Below are positions 1 to 7,387 of a DNA stretch of 15,567 bases, piece by piece (the stretch's first letter is position 1; each line of letters begins with the position of its first letter). The position numbers were made by a program, and so were the translations under genes. Source of the DNA: JAQWQB01 sp047636995 (GTDB lineage Bacteria; Bacteroidota; Bacteroidia; Flavobacteriales_D; Sanyastnellaceae); the NCBI GenBank assembly GCA_047636995.1, contig JBLIGQ010000059.1:1-15567 (forward strand). Direction: 5' to 3'. Below the pieces are notes generated by a model. That model was given only the letters and a program-made list of their open reading frames with translations, did no database searches and was not told where the DNA came from.

Positions 1-1
1 C

Positions 2-595
2 AATGAATCATCACTCATCGCATTTACGCGACCAAGACTTGAATCGTCTGGCATGATCCCACAAACAGAAGCGCCTTCTCTTTTTCAATTGCTTTTCAAG
101 AATACGGTTTCGTATATGAATGAAATGCTAGATGATAGCACTGAAACCTTATTGATGAAGGGCGAAGGAGAGCGCTCTGAGTTTAAAGAAGGCGAACACA
201 ACCCGAACATTCTTAAAGCCATCGCTGGGTTTCTCAACACAAATGGTGGAACTGTGCTTCTTGGCGTTGCAGACAATGGAGATGTTGTTGGAATTGACGA
301 TTACAGTAACGCTTCCGCAGACAAATACGATCAAGACTTTCAAAACTTAATCAGAGAAAAAATGAACTCGGAAGCGATGTCTTTTATTCATTTTTCGCAT
401 AGCTGTTTCAATGGGAAAGGTGTTTACAGAATGGATGTTGCCCCTTCAGACAGACCTGTCTACGCTAAAATCGGAAAAGGAGTTGCTAGCGAAAGCTTTT
501 ACATTCGCTCAGGAGCCACAAACCAACACTTGGGTTTCGGCGCAGCTTTGAAATACATCGTTCGAAGATTCCCTCATGAACTCCTCAACGATTGA
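2..595 (+). CDS. AlbA_2 (Schlafen-type) putative DNA-binding domain protein, 5' end outside window
   Basis: The reading frame is open to the left edge, so the first in-window ATG (position 53) need not be the start and the gene is probably 5'-truncated by the window. Counting from that ATG, residues about 39-165 form an AlbA_2 domain. It opens with an E-x-x-x-x-E-F-K segment, continues with a helix ending in FLNTNGGTVLLGVADNG and V-G-I-D-D, and closes with FYIRSGATNQHLG. The family binds nucleic acid or acts as a Schlafen-like fold; the target here is unknown. No helix-turn-helix or ATPase domain follows the AlbA_2 domain, and the protein stops about 15 residues after it. The stop codon overlaps the next gene's ATG by one base (TGATG), which implies translational coupling with the flavoprotein. 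The domain call is firm; the biological role is not known. Confidence 0.8.
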   Translation, partial: NESSLIAFTRPRLESSGMIPQTEAPSLFQLLFKNTVSYMNEMLDDSTETLLMKGEGERSEFKEGEHNPNILKAIAGFLNTNGGTVLLGVADNGDVVGIDDYSNASADKYDQDFQNLIREKMNSEAMSFIHFSHSCFNGKGVYRMDVAPSDRPVYAKIGKGVASESFYIRSGATNQHLGFGAALKYIVRRFPHELLND

Positions 596-1803
596 TGTAC
601 GATCTCATTGTTATTGGAGGAGGAGCTGCAGGTTACTTCGGTGCCATTCGTGCAGCTGAACTGAAACCTCAAGCTCGGATTCTCATTCTTGAAAAATCAG
701 CTCGGGTTCTAGACAAGGTCCGCATTTCAGGTGGAGGACGTTGTAACGTTACCCATGCTTGCTTCGACCCAAAAGAACTTTCTAAACACTACCCCAGAGG
801 AGAACGGGAACTGTTAGGTCCATTCCACAGATTTATGTGCGGAGATATGATGGCCTGGCTAGACGAAAGAGGCGTCGAAACAGCAATTGAAGATGATGGC
901 CGCGTATTTCCTGCAAGCAACCTCAGCTCTTCCATTATTGATTGTTTTGAGCGTGAAGTGGAACAAAAAAAAATTGAAATTCAAAGACAAGTAGGTGTTC
1001 GTTCCTTGAGTCTAAAAAAAGAAGTCTGGGAACTCGCCACGGATCAACAAACCTATACTTCGAAAAATGTCCTGGTAGCCGCTGGAAGCAGCTCTTCCGT
1101 TTGGAAGATGCTTTCTAACCTTTCCATTCCAATTGTAGCGCCTGTGCCGTCACTGTTCACTTTCAAAATTAATTCTCCCGTTCTCAGTGGACTCATGGGC
1201 CTTTCTGTTCAAGAAGCCGAAGTGCACATCAGTCAGACGAACTTAGAGGAAAATGGTCCTACACTCATTACTCATTGGGGGCTTAGTGGCCCAGCTGTTT
1301 TGCGCCTTTCGGCATGGGGTGCGAATGATCTGGCAAAATGCAACTATGATTTCGACATAAACGTGAATTGGACAGCGACACCCAGTGACCAGGTCCAAGA
1401 ATGGATTGCTGAGCGCCGAAAGATTGACAATAAAAAAAACCCTTCCAATACTGTTTTTCCTGATATACCAAAGCGTCTGTGGGAGCGCTTTACTGACTTA
1501 GCGGGAACGAAAGGCAAAAACTGGAGCGACCTATCAAAAAGTCAAATTCAAACCCTGCATGATTTCATCTGCAACTGCCAGCTCAATGTAAAAGGAAAAA
1601 CAACCTTCAAAGAAGAATTCGTAACTGCTGGGGGCGTGGATTTAAAAGCGGTTGATTTCCGTACCATGGAGAGCAAAGATCACCAAGGTCTTTTCTTCGC
1701 CGGCGAGGTATTGAATGTTGACGCCATTACCGGCGGCTTCAATTTCCAAGCTGCTTGGACCACCTCGTGGATTGCCGCAGAAAGTTGGGCTGAACGGCTT
1801 TAA
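595..1803 (+). CDS. HI0933/YhiN-family NAD(P)/FAD-dependent oxidoreductase
   Basis: This is a cytoplasmic flavoprotein of 402 residues, the usual length of the HI0933 family. Residues 4-13 carry the Rossmann dinucleotide-binding motif LIVIGGGAAG. Residues 42-54 hold the family signature VRISGGGRCNVTH, followed by D-G-R-V-F-P-A-S. The C-terminus has the second FAD-contact motif FFAGEVLNVDAITGGFNFQ near residues 367-385. The family is widespread in bacteria, but the substrate is not established. I chose the ATG at 595, which overlaps the TGA of the upstream gene; a TTG at 592 would add one residue. The two genes are almost certainly cotranscribed. The protein ends 73 bases before the next gene with no obvious terminator between them. 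Confidence 0.93.
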   Translation: MYDLIVIGGGAAGYFGAIRAAELKPQARILILEKSARVLDKVRISGGGRCNVTHACFDPKELSKHYPRGERELLGPFHRFMCGDMMAWLDERGVETAIEDDGRVFPASNLSSSIIDCFEREVEQKKIEIQRQVGVRSLSLKKEVWELATDQQTYTSKNVLVAAGSSSSVWKMLSNLSIPIVAPVPSLFTFKINSPVLSGLMGLSVQEAEVHISQTNLEENGPTLITHWGLSGPAVLRLSAWGANDLAKCNYDFDINVNWTATPSDQVQEWIAERRKIDNKKNPSNTVFPDIPKRLWERFTDLAGTKGKNWSDLSKSQIQTLHDFICNCQLNVKGKTTFKEEFVTAGGVDLKAVDFRTMESKDHQGLFFAGEVLNVDAITGGFNFQAAWTTSWIAAESWAERL

Positions 1804-1876
1804 CACTTCTTCACTATTCTTCATTAAACTTTCCTTCTGTTATTAGGTCAAAGAGCTGTACCTAAAATTTTGAAAC

Positions 1877-2284
1877 ATGAAAATGCTAAAAAAAATCGCC
1901 CTAGTAGGATCTGGAATTCTACTTGCTTTCTCAATGAATGCACAAACTGACCAAGCACCTAAGGAACGAAAGTCTCCAGAGGAAAGACAAGCAAAACGCA
2001 TAGAGAAAGTCAAAGCGAAACTGGAGTTAACAGATGAGCAAACGGCACAATGGGAAGCGATTAGTGCTAAACACAAGGCCGAACGAGATCAAGCACACGC
2101 TAACAACGAAGTGAAAAAGCAGGCTAAAAGAGCTGAAATAGATGCCCTCAGAACCAAGCAAGAAGCAGAGCTGGCTGCAACCCTCACTCCAGAGCAATTA
2201 ATAAAGTGGGAAGAGCTCAAAGCACAGCGCGAGCAAAAAATGCAAGAAAGAAAAGAGCAACATGGCAAGATAGGCCCGAAGTAA
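1877..2284 (+). CDS. small exported charged helical protein (DUF4890/Spy-like)
   Basis: This 135-residue protein begins with a clear signal peptide: a lysine-rich start, a hydrophobic core, and a likely cut after SMNA before QTDQ at about residue 22. The mature part is almost wholly charged and helical, rich in K, E, A and Q. It has two related segments, LELTDEQTAQWEAI (about residues 50-63) and LTPEQLIKWEEL (about 103-114). That L-T-x-E-Q pattern is typical of Spy/CpxP-like and Bacteroidota DUF4890 proteins. Such proteins are thought to act in the periplasm as small chaperones or stress proteins; that role is inferred from the family only. Six bases upstream of the ATG ends AAATTTTG, one mismatch from the -7 box. 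A bidirectional terminator follows directly. Confidence 0.8.
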   Translation: MKMLKKIALVGSGILLAFSMNAQTDQAPKERKSPEERQAKRIEKVKAKLELTDEQTAQWEAISAKHKAERDQAHANNEVKKQAKRAEIDALRTKQEAELAATLTPEQLIKWEELKAQREQKMQERKEQHGKIGPK

Positions 2285-2295
2285 AAGCCATTGAT

Positions 2296-2325
2296 AAAAA
2301 AAGACCTCAACTGAAGTCTTTTTTT
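2296..2325. terminator. bidirectional rho-independent terminator
   Basis: Seven A plus GAC (2296-2305) pairs with GTC plus seven T (2316-2325), with an inner TC/GA pairing around the loop. Because the arms are A and T runs, it can end both the plus-strand gene at 1877-2284 and the minus-strand amidohydrolase. It overlaps the amidohydrolase stop codon by two bases. Confidence 0.8.
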
Positions 2326-4273
2326 ATCTCGAAACTACAAACTTTGATTCCATTCCGAAATCAGTTAACTGAATGATATAGATGCCCTCTGCCAAACTTG
2401 AGCAATCAATTACATCTCCATCACTTACTGAAAACCCATCTCTAATTAGTTGACCATTCGCACTGACCAACCTTGCTTTAACTTGGCTCATTCCATTCAA
2501 CTTAATTTGAATCGAAGTAGCAGTTACTGTTGGGAAAATAAGAACCCCCTTAGTCACTTCCTCTACATTGGTTGGAGCATTGTCGTTCTCATAGACAACC
2601 ACCCCTCCTAACACCGTTAAAGTCACTTGCGTTTGTGCTATCTGATTCTCGGGTATTTCGAAGATGTTTCGATCAATGCAAATGAAATCAGCAAGTTTAC
2701 CTGCTTCTATTGACCCTGTGTATTCTTCTTGACTCAAAGCATATGCACTGTTGATTGTTTTAGCATCAACTGCATTTTCAACTGAAGCCATATTCTGAGG
2801 GATTCTTGTAACTGCGTTTTGAATACTTCTGAATGGATTCATTGAACTTACATCCCAATCACTGCTCAGCGTGATATTCGCCCCTGCATCTTCCAATGAT
2901 TTTAGAGGAATCATGTCTTCTGCCAGCTCATCTCCAACAAGAAATGAGTTCTCACTCCACTGATTGGGTTGGGACCAATACGCAGTCACTTGTCCATCTG
3001 CTCCTACATTCAACTCTTCAAACCGAGGAATATCAGATGCATTCACAATTTCCACATGTGTAACACGATGCCGTGCACCCACATCTCCATTGGTTTCGCG
3101 CGCTTCTTCAATCGCATTTAAGACTTCAAATGTTCCTCGATTGCCAATTGAGTGTATGAAAAAATCATATCCAATTAGTTCCAGTATTTCGATGTAATTC
3201 TGAAGTCGCTCCTGGGTGAAATAATTCAACCCTTGATTAAAAGGCCAACCGAAATTATAAACATAGGGTTGATCCAGTGCCGCTGTACCACCAAGTGTTA
3301 TTCCGTCTATATAGAGTTTTATTTGATCTACTTTCAATAACTCATCCCCTTCGTTATATAACGACGCGAGCATTTCAAGCTGCTCCTCATCCTCATCTGA
3401 CGGATATGCCCAAGGAGCCAGCGTAACTCTTGCCGTTAACGCCCCATTGTTCTTGACCGCCTCCCATGTTTCAATGTAATTCCGCTTCCAATAGGTTCTC
3501 CCTTCACAAATTGAAGTAATTCCCAAAGCAGCAATTGCAGGTAAACCAAAATCTACAAGCCCATTGTAGTTCGCCATCTCCACTTCATCATTCACACTTA
3601 AGGCCATATCAAACGCCAAATCACCAGCTGAATCAAGCAGCAATCCAGTAGCTTCGCCACCAAATTTAACAATGTGCCCACCTTCAGGGTCAGGGGTTCC
3701 TCCGTCAATTGATAACGCCGCCAAAGCAGCCGAATTTACCCAAGCAGAATGACTCGTTTCTTCCATGCAAACTACCGGTATATCCGGAAAGTAAAAATCC
3801 AAAACTGCTTTTGGTGTCTCACTAGATTCCAATAAAGTAAAAATAGAGTGACCCCATGCAAAAATCCATCCATTGCTATTTGCTTGAGGATTGCACTCTT
3901 CCAAATCTTGCCCCAATTGCCATAAATCTGGTTCGAACGCATTTAATGTGCATGTCCCTTCTCCGGCAGCGCTTGCCTCCAGTAAATGTATATGCACATC
4001 ATGAAGACCTGGCAGAACAACTTTGCCTTCTAGATCAATTACTTCTGTGTCCGAACCAATAAATTGGGCTGTTTCTTCATTTGTGCCAACCGATAAAAAC
4101 ACCCCATCAAGAATTGCAATGGACTCCACGAAACCTTGGTTTTCATTCGATGTATAGATGATCCCATTTTCATAAACTACGGATGCAAATTGAGCCTTAC
4201 TGGAAGTGCACATCAACAGAAAAGTAAGGGTAATAAGAGCGCGAATTAGGAATAGTGGATTCAAAGGAAACAT
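2324..4273 (-). CDS. secreted amidohydrolase (YtcJ-like, Amidohydro_3) with T9SS sorting domain
   Basis: This is a 649-residue exported metal-dependent hydrolase. Residues 1-27 form a signal peptide ending TSSKA. The catalytic TIM barrel shows the metal-binding H-x-H at 94-96 (within PGLHDVHIH), a candidate bridging lysine in QIKLYIDG (K319), HSIGN (H374), THVE (H406) and the late aspartate in SSDWDV (D472). This is the pattern of the YtcJ-like branch, which hydrolyses amide-type bonds; the substrate cannot be told. The last 75 residues or so are a type IX secretion C-terminal sorting domain, with FPTVTATSIQI near 580-590, a central LVSANGQLI strand, LAEGIYIIQL, and a final KFVVSR. The enzyme is therefore expected to cross the outer membrane and be released or anchored at the surface. 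The gene stands alone, convergent with the upstream helical protein. Confidence 0.93.
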   Translation of the reverse strand: MFPLNPLFLIRALITLTFLLMCTSSKAQFASVVYENGIIYTSNENQGFVESIAILDGVFLSVGTNEETAQFIGSDTEVIDLEGKVVLPGLHDVHIHLLEASAAGEGTCTLNAFEPDLWQLGQDLEECNPQANSNGWIFAWGHSIFTLLESSETPKAVLDFYFPDIPVVCMEETSHSAWVNSAALAALSIDGGTPDPEGGHIVKFGGEATGLLLDSAGDLAFDMALSVNDEVEMANYNGLVDFGLPAIAALGITSICEGRTYWKRNYIETWEAVKNNGALTARVTLAPWAYPSDEDEEQLEMLASLYNEGDELLKVDQIKLYIDGITLGGTAALDQPYVYNFGWPFNQGLNYFTQERLQNYIEILELIGYDFFIHSIGNRGTFEVLNAIEEARETNGDVGARHRVTHVEIVNASDIPRFEELNVGADGQVTAYWSQPNQWSENSFLVGDELAEDMIPLKSLEDAGANITLSSDWDVSSMNPFRSIQNAVTRIPQNMASVENAVDAKTINSAYALSQEEYTGSIEAGKLADFICIDRNIFEIPENQIAQTQVTLTVLGGVVVYENDNAPTNVEEVTKGVLIFPTVTATSIQIKLNGMSQVKARLVSANGQLIRDGFSVSDGDVIDCSSLAEGIYIIQLTDFGMESKFVVSR

Positions 4274-4586
4274 AGGGTTTGAGGTATAGGAATAAAAAGC
4301 AATTTATTTATCACTTCAATGTACCGAAAATAAAACCATATTCGAAAGGCTTGCTTCGTTCTTACTTTATCTCGTGCCCGTCCCCCATAAATCTCTTTCT
4401 AGGTCAAAAATCCTGACCATTTGAAACAATCCAACTAACATTGCAAAGAGGAATGTGCTCGTTCTAGGGAAGACCAACACGCCAAAAGAGGCTATTCAAC
4501 ACGTTGACTCTAGAAACAATTTACCCTCGTCTGGAATAGCTCTCTAAAATCCTTCAACTTTGGATACTCATGCAGATTGCATCACT
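4274..4586. other. gene-free divergent intergenic region
   Basis: About 310 bases lie between the divergently transcribed amidohydrolase and lipoprotein genes. I see no convincing ORF, RNA gene or repeat. It holds a weak 5-bp inverted repeat GGTCA/TGACC at 4402-4418. It also holds CAACTTTG at 4555-4562, one mismatch from the TAnnTTTG -7 box, suitably placed for the lipoprotein gene. Promoters for both flanking genes must lie here. Confidence 0.5.
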
Positions 4587-5300
4587 ATGAAAACACCCCT
4601 GAAATTCATCTCTATGAAACAACTAGCATACACGCTTTTACTCGCACCATTGTTCATGATTTTTCTTGCTGGATGCGCAAGAGAGGATTCTGAAAACGTG
4701 AATCAAGATCGGATCTGGGTGCACTATCAGTTTTTCTATGACGCCAACGAAGACATCACTTGTGCACGAGCAACGTTCAGATTTGGCGGTATGACCGGCA
4801 CAAAAATAAGGCTATCAGACCCTGCAGAAATTCGTTTTAATGGAAGCGTAATCCCGTTCAAAACCGGACTAGCCTATTACGAAGAAGATATTTCTGGTTT
4901 TCTTGATTCTGGTACATTCGAATATGTTGATTTAAACGCGAATCAATACAACAATGATGTTTCAGTAGAATTAATTGATTTCGCTGCAGATTTAGGACCG
5001 TTCTCTCAAACATCTTCTTATCAGATTGATTGGCTTGGGTCTAACACAGGGTCGAATGAAATTGTAACTGTATTTTTAGACCATACCGAAACATCAGATA
5101 CAAAACTGTTCACTGCATCTGCAAATAATGCAACTAACCTTCTTTTACCAGCCAATGACCTTGCAGTATTCGACCTTGGAAACGTAAAATGCACAATTGA
5201 AAGAATCAATACTGCGTTCGTTCAACAGGGAACTGATGCAGGTGGCTTAATTACAGAACGTTATAGAGGTCTGCAACGAACCGTTGAGGTTATTGAATAA
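4587..5300 (+). CDS. lipoprotein of unknown function
   Basis: I do not recognise a family. The start chosen (ATG 4587) gives 237 residues; an ATG at 4614 would also give a good signal sequence and 228 residues. Both lead to the lipobox F-L-A-G-C, with the lipidated cysteine at residue 30 by the first start. A TTG at 4560 keeps the frame open but lies within the likely -7 box. The mature protein is acidic, has no membrane segment, and looks rich in beta strand with many N, D, T and S residues, as is usual for surface or periplasmic lipoproteins of Bacteroidota. A short FRFGG stretch and several D/N-rich turns are visible, but no catalytic motif. It is monocistronic as far as can be seen. Confidence 0.75.
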   Translation: MKTPLKFISMKQLAYTLLLAPLFMIFLAGCAREDSENVNQDRIWVHYQFFYDANEDITCARATFRFGGMTGTKIRLSDPAEIRFNGSVIPFKTGLAYYEEDISGFLDSGTFEYVDLNANQYNNDVSVELIDFAADLGPFSQTSSYQIDWLGSNTGSNEIVTVFLDHTETSDTKLFTASANNATNLLLPANDLAVFDLGNVKCTIERINTAFVQQGTDAGGLITERYRGLQRTVEVIE

Positions 5301-5460
5301 TCCCCCCCGCAAAACCGCAAAGAAAGACAATGCACTTCTTGGTTGTTAATTAAATTTCATCACGTGAACAAGTTAACAAGACAGCGTGCACAAATTCCCC
5401 TGATTCTTGTAAATTTATGTTACCATTAAATCATCTTTAGTCTAAACTATTACAACTGCT

Positions 5461-5658
5461 ATGTCAGAAATAAACCAGCTGGCTCAAGAGCGTCAGCGAT
5501 TGATGCAAGACTTTCTCTCAGTTAAGACTCAATTAGCGAAAGCGAGAGAAGAAAATGAAACTTTACGCCAACAAAACACAAAGCTCAATATTGCCATAGA
5601 GGAAAGAGAGATTGAATTCGCCAACCTCTTTTCTTATGTTCAATCTTTTGAAAACTGA
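5461..5658 (+). CDS. small coiled-coil protein of unknown function
   Basis: This 65-residue soluble protein starts at an ATG. Residues about 4-50 form a single amphipathic helix with leucine, valine or isoleucine at heptad positions (LAQERQRL, LSVKTQL, ENETLRQQN, KLNIAIEE), strongly suggesting a homodimeric coiled coil. A short hydrophobic tail, FANLFSYVQSF, follows. There is no signal peptide and no family I recognise. It could be a structural or adaptor protein. It lies alone between the lipoprotein and fabD, followed by a perfect 10-bp inverted repeat. Composition and the long regular helix argue that it is a real gene rather than a chance ORF. Confidence 0.65.
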   Translation: MSEINQLAQERQRLMQDFLSVKTQLAKAREENETLRQQNTKLNIAIEEREIEFANLFSYVQSFEN

Positions 5659-5689
5659 TTAAAACAGGCCGAACTGCGCTGATTTACTC

Positions 5690-5731
5690 GCACAAAAGGA
5701 CTAATTCCACTTGGATACAGCCCTTTTGTGC
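5690..5731. repeat. 10-bp perfect inverted repeat between convergent genes
   Basis: GCACAAAAGG at 5690-5699 pairs exactly with CCTTTTGTGC at 5722-5731 around a 22-base loop. It sits between the ends of the coiled-coil gene and fabD. No T run follows the stem on either strand, so it is not a standard rho-independent terminator. It may still end transcription or stabilise 3' ends. Confidence 0.6.
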
Positions 5732-5745
5732 AGTAATTTCACTTG

Positions 5746-6639
5746 TTATTTTACCGGATCAAGTGACGCACTGCTCACAGTGAATTGTCGATCTACCTTC
5801 TTGAACAATCCTTGAAGCACTTTTCCTGGACCAACTTCGATTACTTCTGTTGCTCCATCAGTAATCATCTGTTTCATTGTTTGCGTCCATTTAACAGGAG
5901 CCGTCAATTGAACAACTAAATTCGTTTTAATTTCTTCCGGGTTAACTACTGCTGAGGCAGTTACATTCTGATATATTGGACAAATCGGCGCCACAAATTT
6001 CGTTTCGGCAATGGCGACCTCAAGCTCAGCCTGAGCGGGCTGCATAAGGGGTGAGTGAAAAGCCCCTCCAACAGGAAGAAGCAATGCTCTTTTAGCTCCA
6101 ACCTCTGTCAATTTCGCACAAGCCAATTCTACTGCTTCAATTGAACCTGAAATAACCAACTGTCCAGGACAATTATAATTTGCGGCAACTACAATACCAT
6201 CAATCAATGAACACACCTCCTCTACCACGTGGTCTTCAAGCCCAAGAATGGCCGCCATCGTAGATGGATTGGCTTCACATGCGCTTTGCATGGCCCGCGC
6301 ACGAGCTGAAACCAGTTTCAATCCGTCCTCAAAACTCAATGCCTTCACTGCCACTAAGGCCGAAAGCTCACCCAAAGAATGACCCGCTACCATCTCTGGT
6401 TGAAAAGCTTCACCAATGGCCTCAGCTAGCACTACAGAATGCAGAAAAATTGCCGGTTGAGTTACTTTCGTTTGCTTCAATTCATCACTCGTTCCATCGA
6501 ACATAATATCTGTGATCCGAAATCCTAAAATTTCGTTTGCCTGCTCTAGGCGGCTCCTGAGAAGATCATTGGCCTCGTAAAGGTCTTTAGCCATCCCGGG
6601 GAACTGTGCCCCTTGACCAGGAAAAACAAATGCTTTCAT
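5746..6639 (-). CDS. fabD: malonyl-CoA:ACP transacylase
   Basis: FabD moves the malonyl group from coenzyme A to acyl carrier protein, supplying fatty acid synthesis in the cytoplasm. The 297-residue protein has GQGAQ at 8-12, the nucleophile motif GHSLGE with Ser88, an arginine at about 113 in RARAMQ that binds the malonyl carboxylate, the catalytic His195 in GAFHSPLM, and Gln244 in QLTAPVKW. The C-terminal EVGPGKVLQGL is also typical. The start is the ATG at 6639: the frame runs 52 codons further upstream, but FabD proteins begin M-K-A-F-V-F-P-G-Q-G, and the extension would cover the promoter. An exact -7 box lies 18 bases upstream. The gene is alone, not in the fab cluster seen in many bacteria. 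Confidence 0.97.
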   Translation of the reverse strand: MKAFVFPGQGAQFPGMAKDLYEANDLLRSRLEQANEILGFRITDIMFDGTSDELKQTKVTQPAIFLHSVVLAEAIGEAFQPEMVAGHSLGELSALVAVKALSFEDGLKLVSARARAMQSACEANPSTMAAILGLEDHVVEEVCSLIDGIVVAANYNCPGQLVISGSIEAVELACAKLTEVGAKRALLLPVGGAFHSPLMQPAQAELEVAIAETKFVAPICPIYQNVTASAVVNPEEIKTNLVVQLTAPVKWTQTMKQMITDGATEVIEVGPGKVLQGLFKKVDRQFTVSSASLDPVK

Positions 6640-6657
6640 TCTATTCGGTTTAGGGCA

Positions 6658-6665
6658 CAAACTTA
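6658..6665 (-). promoter_or_regulatory. -7 promoter box for fabD
   Basis: Read on the minus strand this is TAAGTTTG, an exact match to the Bacteroidota -7 consensus TAnnTTTG. It ends 18 bases before the fabD ATG. No TTTG -33 element at the usual spacing is visible. Confidence 0.55.
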
Positions 6666-6764
6666 GCCAATAACCAAATATGTTCGAGGCCCTTCTCCCT
6701 TTCTTGCACCAACGGTCCTCTTTTCTCATCTCATCCCGATGAAAACAGGACCAATATGAATTGA

Positions 6765-6772
6765 TATCTTTG
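6765..6772 (+). promoter_or_regulatory. -7 promoter box for the 6789 gene
   Basis: TATCTTTG is an exact TAnnTTTG match, ending 16 bases before the ATG at 6789. With the fabD box about 100 bases away on the other strand, it makes a divergent promoter region. Confidence 0.6.
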
Positions 6773-6788
6773 AAGAAAATCAGACTAA

Positions 6789-7316
6789 ATGACACCTGGA
6801 TTAATTAGTGTTTTTTGCGCATCAGGCTCGGTTCTCGGACTTATTATTATTGTTTTCGGAATGGCAAGAAAATCGAATTCAATGAAAACTGGAGGTGTGG
6901 TTTGCTTTGTTGTCTGCTTTGGCGGACTCATTTTGCTATTGGCTAAGTTTGGTGAAAAATCTGATGACGCCAGCTTCTCTGATGATTCAGTGAGATGGCG
7001 AATTGCAAAATGGGAGCTTAGAGGGGAAAATCCTGAAGGAAAAACAGTTGTAAAAGACTTAACCACCCAATGGGATGGGAAGATTTATTTAATCATTGAA
7101 GACAAGGAAGCTCGTTTTGGAGATAACGGCAAAACTTTTCTTAATCGTGGTTTTTCAGCTACTGATTCAACTTGGAATTTCCTGATCGGTCCATCTCCTG
7201 AAGCGCCTCCTTTGAGTGGCACCTATAACTACAGCAGTGTTTCGCCAAACGAAGCTGTTTTAACAAAAGAAAACAATGGTCAGAAAGAAGTTCTCTGGCT
7301 TCGATCGCTCGATTGA
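6789..7316 (+). CDS. membrane-anchored hypothetical protein, possibly lipocalin-like outer domain
   Basis: This 175-residue protein has two hydrophobic segments, at about residues 4-25 and 35-54, separated by a short basic loop (ARKSNSMK). A soluble domain of about 120 residues follows. That domain starts with an acidic linker and RWRIAKWEL, and contains alternating strands ending with TWNFLIG, SGTYNYSSV and KEVLWLRSLD. The W-x-L start and the T-W-x-F late in the sequence resemble small lipocalin-like domains of Bacteroidota, but the match is by eye and weak. I cannot name a function. The gene is divergent from fabD, with a 149-base gap holding a promoter for each, and is followed by a bidirectional terminator. 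Confidence 0.75.
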   Translation: MTPGLISVFCASGSVLGLIIIVFGMARKSNSMKTGGVVCFVVCFGGLILLLAKFGEKSDDASFSDDSVRWRIAKWELRGENPEGKTVVKDLTTQWDGKIYLIIEDKEARFGDNGKTFLNRGFSATDSTWNFLIGPSPEAPPLSGTYNYSSVSPNEAVLTKENNGQKEVLWLRSLD

Positions 7317-7330
7317 CAAAGTCATCCAAG

Positions 7331-7372
7331 AAAAAAAGGCCGAACTCAATGAGAAATCGGCCTTTCTATTTC
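7331..7372. terminator. bidirectional rho-independent terminator
   Basis: AAAGGCCGA (7335-7343) pairs perfectly with TCGGCCTTT (7357-7365), preceded by further A and followed by a T-rich run. It lies between the stops of the convergent genes at 6789-7316 and 7388-8362 and can serve both. Confidence 0.88.
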
Positions 7373-7387
7373 TAATTTATTTCGTGC

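Noticed and set aside
4402..4418. Small inverted repeat GGTCA/TGACC as a terminator or operator
   Set aside because: Five base pairs with a seven-base loop and no T run are within chance expectation for a 300-base intergenic stretch.
6640..6795. 52-codon N-terminal extension of fabD in the same frame
   Set aside because: FabD family proteins begin with the M-K-A-F-V-F-P-G-Q-G motif found at 6639. The extension is rich in C, W, R and K without family resemblance, and it runs through the promoter box at 6658-6665.
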